DNA of 6,854 nucleotides from Gemmatimonadota bacterium (lineage in GTDB: Bacteria > Gemmatimonadota > Gemmatimonadetes > Longimicrobiales > Gaopeijiaceae). Positions 1 to 4,633 of this stretch are shown here, in pieces; the stretch's first letter is position 1, and each line of letters opens with the position of its first letter. Location: NCBI GenBank assembly GCA_016209995.1, contig JACQVC010000195.1:1-6854 (forward strand), in the 5' to 3' direction. Made by a program: the position numbers and the translations under genes. The notes under the pieces are model-generated. The model made no database searches, had not been told where the DNA came from, and saw nothing but the letters and a program-made list of their open reading frames with translations.

Positions 1-58
1 ACCTTCGCTTCGCTACGGTTGCGTGGGGACCCTGATCGCCGTGTACGACGGCCTCTTC

Positions 59-511
59 TCAACCGCCGTGCGCCCGCGAGTAGACGTACGCGGCTACGGC
101 GCGCACCTGGTCCGGAGTGAGCTGAGCGCCTCCCAGGGGCGGCATCGGCGCCGGGTGCTCCTCCGGTTGCGCCACGCCCGAGGTGACCACGCCGACGATC
201 GCCTCATAGCTGCCGTCGACGTTGATCCAGGTCACATCCGTTAGGTTCGGCGCGAGCGGTGTTCCCGTTCCGTCCGGTCCGTGGCACGTGTAGCAGAGCC
301 CGGCTCCGGTGAAGATCTGCTGGCCCTGGGTCACCATCTCCGCCGTCACGCCCTCGGGCAGCGCCCCCATGGGAGCCGCGGCCGACGTCTGCGTCGGCGG
401 AGCCGCGCTCGGCGCCATCTCGCCCTGGGGAGCCGGCTCTCCCCCTCCACACGCATACGTGATCAACGCTAACGTCAGGACCGGAGAGAACCTCCCCACC
501 TTCCGTGACAT
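59..511 (-). CDS. Monohaem cytochrome c, predicted lipoprotein
   Basis: Small class I-like c-type cytochrome of 150 residues, predicted to be an electron carrier outside the cytoplasmic membrane. The N-terminus (MSRKVGRF, then a hydrophobic run) ends at Cys21 in the context TYAC-GGG, which looks like a relaxed lipobox, so the mature protein would be lipid-anchored. A low-complexity Ala/Pro/Gln linker follows (about 22-50). The haem motif CYTCH is at 73-77 and a likely axial ligand is Met123 in PMPPLGG; a C-terminal helix (LTPDQVRAVAAYVYSRA) is typical of the fold. The frame extends upstream to a GTG at 550, but ATG 511 is preferred because GGAGG lies 5 nt before it and it puts the signal peptide at the N-terminus. 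No oxidase or reductase gene is adjacent, so its redox partner is unknown. The family call is firm; the lipid anchor is probable, since the lipobox is not canonical. Confidence 0.9.
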   Translation of the reverse strand: MSRKVGRFSPVLTLALITYACGGGEPAPQGEMAPSAAPPTQTSAAAPMGALPEGVTAEMVTQGQQIFTGAGLCYTCHGPDGTGTPLAPNLTDVTWINVDGSYEAIVGVVTSGVAQPEEHPAPMPPLGGAQLTPDQVRAVAAYVYSRAHGG

Positions 512-516
512 CCTAG

Positions 517-521
517 CCTCC
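517..521 (-). promoter_or_regulatory. Shine-Dalgarno site fixing the cytochrome c start
   Basis: Read on the minus strand, GGAGG lies 5 nt before the ATG at 511. It decides against the longer GTG start at 550, which would place 13 charged and polar residues ahead of the signal peptide. Confidence 0.7.
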
Positions 522-536
522 GTTGCAGGCCTCCGC

Positions 537-548
537 GTCGCATGCGAC
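537..548. repeat. 12-bp perfect palindrome upstream of cytochrome c gene
   Basis: GTCGCATGCGAC is its own reverse complement. It lies 25 nt upstream of the cytochrome ATG, between a possible promoter (599-628) and the Shine-Dalgarno site, so it would fall in the 5' leader. It could be a regulator site or chance in GC-rich DNA. The palindrome is seen directly; a function is only inferred. Confidence 0.4.
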
Positions 549-598
549 ACGAAGTGCTCTGGGTCGAAATGGTTGGAAACGGCCTGAAATTCGCGACG

Positions 599-628
599 AA
601 ACTACCGGGCGGTATCGCGTGGCGTCAA
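599..628 (-). promoter_or_regulatory. Possible promoter for the cytochrome c gene
   Basis: On the minus strand a -35-like TTGACG (623-628) is separated by 18 nt from a weak -10-like TAGTTT (599-604). It lies in the 133-bp gap between the double-zinc-ribbon gene and the cytochrome gene. The -35 is good and the -10 poor. No convincing hairpin plus T-run terminator is visible in the same gap, so read-through from the upstream genes is also possible. Confidence 0.3.
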
Positions 629-644
629 GCGCGCCAGCCCAGTG

Positions 645-1334
645 CTAGGGAGACGCCAGAGCGTGCCCGCAAGCGATACAGTACCGCCAGCTTCGGTCCA
701 GCTCCTCGCCGCACGCTGGGCACGGCCTCACCAGCACGTTGACGCCGCAGAAGGCGCAGAAGCGGAGGTTCGTGCGCGGAGGCAACTCTGCTCCGCAAGA
801 CCAGCACGATGCGGGGGCCGGGATCTCCGGGGCTGCGCCCGGTGGGGGCGCAGGTGGCGCTGCCTCTTCCCACGGTGCGACGAAGCTCTCGCCCTCCGGG
901 TGACGCTGCTCGCGCTGCCCTTGCGCGCGATCGTCTCGCGCCGTCACACTCCGATCCGCCTGGTCGGCCAAGGCGTCGCGACTCGCCGGAGTGGCATCCG
1001 TCCTTAGATCCAGGCTGACCCGCGCTTCGGCGAACTGCTGGTAGATGGCGGTGTTCGGGTTGCGCGACGCGAGCTCGCGCAGGATGGCCACGCGTGCCGG
1101 CTCCGGCTCGAGACGGAGATAGCCGCGCTCGCCGCTGAGCAGCCGGAGCAGCGTGTGCTCGTACTCCGCGCTCATGCCCGCGCCGATCTTGTCCCGGTGC
1201 GTACGATAGGGTACCAACTCCTTGTATATGGCCGCAACGGGGAACGGCCCGGCCAGGTAATCCGGGTGCGAGCGCCGGATCTCTGCGACCAGCACCTGGT
1301 GAAAGCGGTCGAGGATGCCGGTGTCTAGTTCCAT
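645..1334 (-). CDS. Double zinc ribbon protein with unidentified N-terminal domain
   Basis: A 229-residue protein, apparently cytoplasmic, with no signal peptide or membrane segment. Residues about 1-108 form a compact predicted domain that I do not recognise (for example FPVAAIYKELVPYRTHRDKIG, then LLRLLSGERGYLRLE). Residues about 111-174 are charged and then Ala/Pro-rich, like a disordered linker. The C-terminus holds eight cysteines in four CxxC pairs (177/180, 193/196, 205/208, 219/222), the layout of a double zinc ribbon, which usually mediates protein or nucleic-acid contacts. The ATG at 1334 has a GA-rich GAGGTGG about 10 nt upstream. It begins 35 nt after the TPR gene ends on the same strand, so the two are probably co-transcribed and may act together. 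The zinc ribbons are secure; the overall function is unknown. Confidence 0.85.
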   Translation of the reverse strand: MELDTGILDRFHQVLVAEIRRSHPDYLAGPFPVAAIYKELVPYRTHRDKIGAGMSAEYEHTLLRLLSGERGYLRLEPEPARVAILRELASRNPNTAIYQQFAEARVSLDLRTDATPASRDALADQADRSVTARDDRAQGQREQRHPEGESFVAPWEEAAPPAPPPGAAPEIPAPASCWSCGAELPPRTNLRFCAFCGVNVLVRPCPACGEELDRSWRYCIACGHALASP

Positions 1335-1369
1335 CGCCGTTCTACCACCTCTCGGTGTCCCCTGACTGG

Positions 1370-2464
1370 TCAGCGAGCATCTTCATCGATGCGGACCACG
1401 CCTGCTTGCGCGGCCGCGCGCAGGAACGATTCCGGATCCGTGACCGGCACGGTGAACCCCACCGAATCGCTCCACCGCTCGGACAGACGGCGCATGAACT
1501 GCGGCACGGTCTCGTGCGAGAAGCCGGCGTCGTCGCGCATCTGCCTCACGATTTCGTACCAGGTTCCTCGCAGGAGCATGCCCTCGCGCGTGCGTACCTG
1601 ATGCTCGCCGTCAGCGGAGGTATCGCGCTTTCCGATCTCGAACAAATCGAGCTGTCCACGTGCCGCCTCCGGATCCACTTCAGCTTCCAACTCGGTGAGC
1701 AGGCGATCCACTGGATCCTCTTCCTCCAGGGTTGCGAGCCGGGCTTCCCAGGGCGCCAGCCGCTGATCACCCTGCTCGACCTGCCGGAACGCCCGGTTCA
1801 GCTCGACCACTCGCCAGACGGCGAGCGGATCCCAATGCTCCTGAGGCGGCACGGACTCGAACTCCCTCAGCGCGCCATCCCAGTCACCCCCGTCGTACAA
1901 CAGGTGACCGAGGTAGACCCGCGCCTCGTGCAGCTCCGCGTCCTGCTTGAGCGCGCGACGAAGCTGCCGGCGCGCGGCCACGTCGTCTCCGAGACGGTGA
2001 AGCGCGTAGCCCAGCGAGGCCAGGGCCTCCGCGCTGTCAGGATGCGCCGAGACCGCGCGGGCAAACGCCTCCCGCGCCTCCGCGTACATCTCTTCCCGAT
2101 AAAGCGCACGACCGATCGACAGCATGATGTCCAGGTCGTCGCCGTACCCGAGCGACTCGACCCGCTTGAAGAGCCGCAGCGCGCCCGGCTGCTGGCCGAA
2201 CTTCAGTAACGCCTCACCCAACCCGACCAGTCCGTCCTCGTGCGTGGGATCGAGAACGAGGGCTCGCTCGAACGCCTGCCGCGCCCACACGTACTCCTCG
2301 CGCGCCAGTCGCGCGTACCCGAGCCCGACGTACAGCTCCACGGCATTCGGGTACAGCGCGAGGCCCTCCTTCAGCACGGACAAGGCCCCGTCGTAGTCAC
2401 CATCATTGTAGAGCTGATGCGCTCGTTCGTCGTATTCCTCGGAGCTGAGGAAAGGATCCGCCAT
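1370..2464 (-). CDS. Tetratricopeptide repeat protein with unassigned C-terminal domain
   Basis: A 364-residue soluble protein. Residues about 8-211 hold roughly six 34-residue TPR units, recognisable by repeated G-Y/A-A spacing such as YNDGDYDGALSVLKEGLALYP, YALHRLGDDVAARRQLRRAL and LYDGGDWDGALREFE. TPR arrays form a helical solenoid that binds partner proteins. A more divergent helical stretch follows (about 212-280), then a distinct block at about 290-364 containing LRGTWYEIVRQMRDD and VPQFMRRLSERW, which I cannot assign. The start is well supported: AGGAGG lies 8 nt before the ATG. No signal peptide or membrane helix is seen, so a cytoplasmic scaffold or adaptor role is the simplest inference. 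The double-zinc-ribbon gene follows after 35 nt. A long frame on the opposite strand (1355-2209) is a high-GC shadow. Confidence 0.9.
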   Translation of the reverse strand: MADPFLSSEEYDERAHQLYNDGDYDGALSVLKEGLALYPNAVELYVGLGYARLAREEYVWARQAFERALVLDPTHEDGLVGLGEALLKFGQQPGALRLFKRVESLGYGDDLDIMLSIGRALYREEMYAEAREAFARAVSAHPDSAEALASLGYALHRLGDDVAARRQLRRALKQDAELHEARVYLGHLLYDGGDWDGALREFESVPPQEHWDPLAVWRVVELNRAFRQVEQGDQRLAPWEARLATLEEEDPVDRLLTELEAEVDPEAARGQLDLFEIGKRDTSADGEHQVRTREGMLLRGTWYEIVRQMRDDAGFSHETVPQFMRRLSERWSDSVGFTVPVTDPESFLRAAAQAGVVRIDEDAR

Positions 2465-2472
2465 CGTCGGCG

Positions 2473-2478
2473 CCTCCT
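2473..2478 (-). promoter_or_regulatory. Strong Shine-Dalgarno site of the TPR gene
   Basis: AGGAGG on the minus strand, 8 nt before the ATG at 2464. It confirms the TPR protein start. Confidence 0.75.
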
Positions 2479-2537
2479 AGTGCGGATTTCTTGACAAACG
2501 CATCACCAGGGGTGGGAGCCCCGACACCTACTCACAA

Positions 2538-2565
2538 ATATTAACGTGCGCTTCCGCCACTGCAA
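2538..2565 (-). promoter_or_regulatory. Possible promoter of the TPR/zinc-ribbon operon
   Basis: An AT-rich island in the 163-bp gap upstream of the TPR gene contains a -10-like TAATAT (2538-2543) with TTGCAG 16 nt upstream (2560-2565) on the minus strand; TTGTTG at 19 nt spacing is an alternative -35. The local AT content stands out from the surrounding GC-rich DNA. Transcription from here would give a leader of about 65-70 nt. Confidence 0.35.
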
Positions 2566-2627
2566 CAATTCGGATGCCCCGTGCGCGAAAGACCTTCACG
2601 CTCAGGCTGCTCGCGAGGCCGGTCGGA

Positions 2628-3011
2628 TCAGACGCGTGCGTAGGCGACCCCGCAGAGCGGACACACCAGATCGCTGCGCACCCGGAGGAGCCGCTGCCCC
2701 TCGCCGTGCCGCGGGCAGTCCGGGTCCTTACCGTCCTCCATCGCCTCCTTCACCTTGCGACGCTCCGTGCGCGTGGCGGGCGGAATCTCCATCTCGTAGC
2801 GCAACGAGCAACTCTGACACTCGAACAAGGCCTTCCCGCCTTCGGATCCCGCCATCTGCACGCGTACCGGCTCCAGGCGTCCGCCGCAGCTCAGCGTGCA
2901 GCTCAGTGACTCGCGCGCATAGTAGCGCTTGAGGAATGCCGGCTCGCTCGGCATGAGGATCAATCCGGACTTCGCGAAGAGTCGCCTTCGGGACTTTGGT
3001 CGCTTCGCCAT
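2628..3011 (-). CDS. Small protein with two zinc-ribbon-like cysteine sets
   Basis: A 127-residue basic protein of unknown function. The N-terminus (MAKRPKSRRRLFAKSG) is strongly positive and could contact nucleic acid. Likely metal ligands fall in two groups: C38/C42 with C65/C68, and C99/H102 with C117/C120 (CPRH ... CPLCG). Each group is spaced like a zinc ribbon, although the first pair is CxxxC rather than CxxC. A charged, probably helical linker (about 80-98) separates them. The frame remains open to an ATG at 3116, but the internal ATG at 3011 is preferred: GGGAGG lies 7 nt before it, and the 3116 ATG overlaps a good -10 box. A regulatory or RNA/ribosome-associated role is possible, but nothing in the sequence proves it. 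Confidence 0.8.
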   Translation of the reverse strand: MAKRPKSRRRLFAKSGLILMPSEPAFLKRYYARESLSCTLSCGGRLEPVRVQMAGSEGGKALFECQSCSLRYEMEIPPATRTERRKVKEAMEDGKDPDCPRHGEGQRLLRVRSDLVCPLCGVAYARV

Positions 3012-3018
3012 GGATCGC

Positions 3019-3024
3019 CCTCCC
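3019..3024 (-). promoter_or_regulatory. Shine-Dalgarno site fixing the zinc-ribbon gene start
   Basis: GGGAGG on the minus strand, 7 nt before the ATG at 3011. The 35 residues that a start at 3116 would add are Gly/Pro-rich and look untranslated. Confidence 0.65.
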
Positions 3025-3114
3025 GCCAGGAGTCCTCCGCCTTCCCCCACGGGTGGCCCGAAGAACTGGTCGGCCAGGCCGTTCGTGGGCACCTCCCGCT
3101 TCGAAACGGCGCCC

Positions 3115-3120
3115 ATAATA
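3115..3120 (-). promoter_or_regulatory. Probable -10 box upstream of the small zinc-ribbon gene
   Basis: TATTAT on the minus strand matches the sigma-70 -10 consensus at five of six positions and is conspicuous in GC-rich DNA. No good -35 is seen at 16-18 nt, which may mean an activator is needed. An inverted repeat (3122-3155) covers the spacer and -35 region. The predicted leader to the ATG at 3011 is about 100 nt. Confidence 0.4.
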
Positions 3121-3121
3121 T

Positions 3122-3155
3122 GCCGAGGCGCATTTCGCCGCTACCCACCCTCGGC
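3122..3155. repeat. Inverted repeat GCCGAGG / CCTCGGC over a putative promoter
   Basis: Perfect 7-bp arms at 3122-3128 and 3149-3155, separated by 20 nt. The repeat directly abuts the -10 box at 3115-3120 and spans where its -35 should be, a common position for an operator. In RNA the arms could instead form a hairpin after the HD-GYP regulator gene, but no T-run follows, so an intrinsic terminator is less likely. Confidence 0.45.
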
Positions 3156-3173
3156 TACCGTATGGCGGACTTG

Positions 3174-3221
3174 GAGTTAGCGAGTTAGCGGGTTGGCGGG
3201 TCGGCGGCTCAGCGGGTTACG
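3174..3221. repeat. Degenerate 8-bp tandem repeat, six units
   Basis: Six consecutive octamers follow the consensus GRGTTRGC: GAGTTAGC twice, then GGGTTGGC, GGGTCGGC, GGCTCAGC and a partial GGGTTACG. The array starts in the intergenic spacer and runs over the stop codon into the last codons of the HD-GYP regulator gene. Exact identity of the first two units and graded decay towards the gene suggest slippage-type expansion. Confidence 0.6.
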
Positions 3222-4267
3222 TCGAGGGGCTGGCGCAGGACTGGTCCGGCAACGGCGACGATGTCCGGATCGAACTGGCTTCCGCTCCCACGTTGGATCT
3301 CGTCGATGGCCTCGTTCCAGCGGCGGGGTGGACGGTAGGCTCGGCTCGATGTGATAGCGTCCAGCGCGTCAGCCACAGCCACGATACGGGCCAGCAACGG
3401 GATAGCGCTACCAGCCAAGTGATCTGGGTAACCCGCACCATCCCAGCGCTCGTGATGGTTTCTAACGATGCCCAGGATGGCGGGCACATTGACGATCGGG
3501 CTCAGGATGCGCACGCCCATCATGGGATGCTGCCGGATATGGTCTCGCTCCTCGTTGGTCAGAGGGCCGGGCTTGTTCAGGACGTGCTCCCGAGTTCCGA
3601 TTTTCCCGATGTCATGGAGCTGGGCGCCTGTGGTGAGCTGGTCCAGGTCTATCTCAGCCAGCGCCTGCCCCACGGCTACGGAGTACTTCGTCACGCGGTC
3701 CGAGTGACCGCGCGTGTGCGGATCCCTGGCCTCCAGAGCCTCGACGAGTGACCGCGTGCTGGCCAGATAGAGGCGCTCGATTCGCCTCGCCTGCTCGACC
3801 ACCCGTGCCTCCAGGTGCTCGCGATACTGACGGTTCTCCAGGATCAACCAGCGGTGCGTCAGGGCGCGCTGGACCCCGTGGGTCAAATCGCCGAGGTCGA
3901 AGGGTTTGAGCAGGTAGTCGTCTGCCTCCAGTCGCAGGGCATCGATGGCGATCTTGACGTCGGCGTACGCCGTCATCACGAGCACCTGCACGTCAGGAGT
4001 GTGGTCTTTGACCAAACGCACGAGCTCGAGGCCTGAGCCATCCGGCAGGTGTACGTCGGTGATGACGATGTCGAAGGAGTCGTTGCTCAGGGACAGCTTG
4101 GCCTGGTGCACAGTGTCGGCCACCTGGCATTGGTGGCCGATGCGGGTCAGCGCCTGCGCGACGGTGCGAGCAATGGCGGGCTGGTCTTCCACGACCAGCA
4201 CACGGGCGTGGGCAGGCCCTGACTCCTCCGTGTTTGCGACTCTGAGTGAGACGGGACCCTGCTCCAC
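3209..4267 (-). CDS. Response regulator with HD-GYP cyclic di-GMP phosphodiesterase domain
   Basis: A 352-residue two-component regulator of the RpfG type. The REC domain (about 21-137) has the acidic pair E27/D28, phospho-acceptor D71 (ITDVHLPDG), T99 and K121 of the KPF motif. A helical linker (about 138-170) leads to the HD-GYP domain (about 171-345). That domain keeps ARDPHTRGHSDRV (180-192), H218-D219 with K222 (HDIGK), HHE (271-273), DGAGYP (276-281) and a D300/D303 segment (VADALDAI), so it should be catalytically active and hydrolyse cyclic di-GMP. Phosphorylation by an unseen histidine kinase would control it. The start is GTG 4267, 7 nt after the upstream small gene ends, with no clear Shine-Dalgarno, which suggests translational coupling. 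The exact start could vary within the first 20 residues. Confidence 0.95.
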   Translation of the reverse strand: MEQGPVSLRVANTEESGPAHARVLVVEDQPAIARTVAQALTRIGHQCQVADTVHQAKLSLSNDSFDIVITDVHLPDGSGLELVRLVKDHTPDVQVLVMTAYADVKIAIDALRLEADDYLLKPFDLGDLTHGVQRALTHRWLILENRQYREHLEARVVEQARRIERLYLASTRSLVEALEARDPHTRGHSDRVTKYSVAVGQALAEIDLDQLTTGAQLHDIGKIGTREHVLNKPGPLTNEERDHIRQHPMMGVRILSPIVNVPAILGIVRNHHERWDGAGYPDHLAGSAIPLLARIVAVADALDAITSSRAYRPPRRWNEAIDEIQRGSGSQFDPDIVAVAGPVLRQPLDVTR

Positions 4268-4274
4268 TGGGTTG

Positions 4275-4538
4275 TCAAGCCGCGTTTGCGCCGTCCGGGG
4301 AAAGAGCCGTACTTTCCGAGCCGTGCGGAATGGCCGGCCGGCAGAAGCGGAGCCCTAACGTCTTGAGCTCGGTTAGTTCCTCCGGGCTGAGATCAGGGTA
4401 ACGCTCGGCGATGAAGTCCACCGTCTCGTCCATCCACTGGCGCTGGTCCTCCTCCGATGCTTCGAGGACGCCACAGCGATTGATGTGACTGAACAGCTCA
4501 TCGCGGGCGCGCTCAAAGAGCTTTTGATGTTTAGCCAC
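4275..4538 (-). CDS. Small conserved-looking hypothetical protein upstream of the HD-GYP regulator
   Basis: An 87-residue acidic, helix-rich protein that I do not recognise. It has no signal peptide or membrane segment. Its core (about 4-72) is rich in charged and aromatic residues (KLFERARDELFSHI, QWMDETVDFIAERYP, LSPEELTELKTLGLRFC), with Cys22 and Cys66 and a PAIPHG segment at 68-73; the last 14 residues look like a disordered tail. The start is GTG 4538, supported by GGGAGGG at 4542-4548 on the minus strand. It is the first gene of a two-gene unit with the HD-GYP regulator 7 nt downstream, so it may modulate that protein or share its promoter. The tight spacing and codon pattern make it a convincing gene; its function is unknown. 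Confidence 0.75.
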   Translation of the reverse strand: MAKHQKLFERARDELFSHINRCGVLEASEEDQRQWMDETVDFIAERYPDLSPEELTELKTLGLRFCRPAIPHGSESTALSPDGANAA

Positions 4539-4618
4539 ACGCCCTCCCTTATATCGATGTTATCTGCTGATTGGGGCCGCGGGACTGCGCCCAAGCGCCG
4601 CACGTCGCGGGCGAGCCC

Positions 4619-4633
4619 TATCTTGCCAAGATA
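4619..4633. repeat. 15-bp perfect inverted repeat ending at the hyuB start codon
   Basis: TATCTTGCCAAGATA has perfect 7-bp arms around a single central C and ends on the base before the ATG at 4634. It is AT-rich in a GC-rich setting and lies in the divergent gap between the small-protein gene and hyuB. It could be a transcription-factor operator. The one-base centre makes a stable RNA hairpin unlikely without opening the inner pairs. The left arm TATCTT could also serve as a poor -10 box for a nearly leaderless mRNA. Confidence 0.6.

Noticed and set aside
38..52. Hairpin GCCGT-GTACG-ACGGC just downstream of the cytochrome stop codon
   Set aside because: The stem is only 5 bp and no T-run follows on the minus strand, so I do not call it a terminator.
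642..1007. 121-residue plus-strand frame
   Set aside because: It is opposite the cysteine-rich zinc-ribbon coding region and shows no domain; the opposite frame has eight regularly spaced cysteines.
1355..2209. 284-residue open frame on the plus strand
   Set aside because: It lies antisense to the TPR gene, has no recognisable domain and a composition typical of high-GC shadow frames, while the minus-strand frame shows clear TPR periodicity and a strong Shine-Dalgarno.
2507..2520. GGGG/CCCC short hairpin in the spacer upstream of the TPR gene
   Set aside because: The arms are four bases with a small loop and no T-run, which is expected by chance at this GC content.
3012..3116. N-terminal extension of the small zinc-ribbon protein to an ATG at 3116
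   Set aside because: The ATG overlaps a good -10 box, and the internal ATG at 3011 has a strong Shine-Dalgarno.
4571..4633. 21-residue N-terminal extension of HyuB from a TTG start
   Set aside because: It lies beyond the usual family start, has no Shine-Dalgarno and would put the perfect palindrome in coding sequence; still possible, as the ATG also lacks a clear ribosome site.
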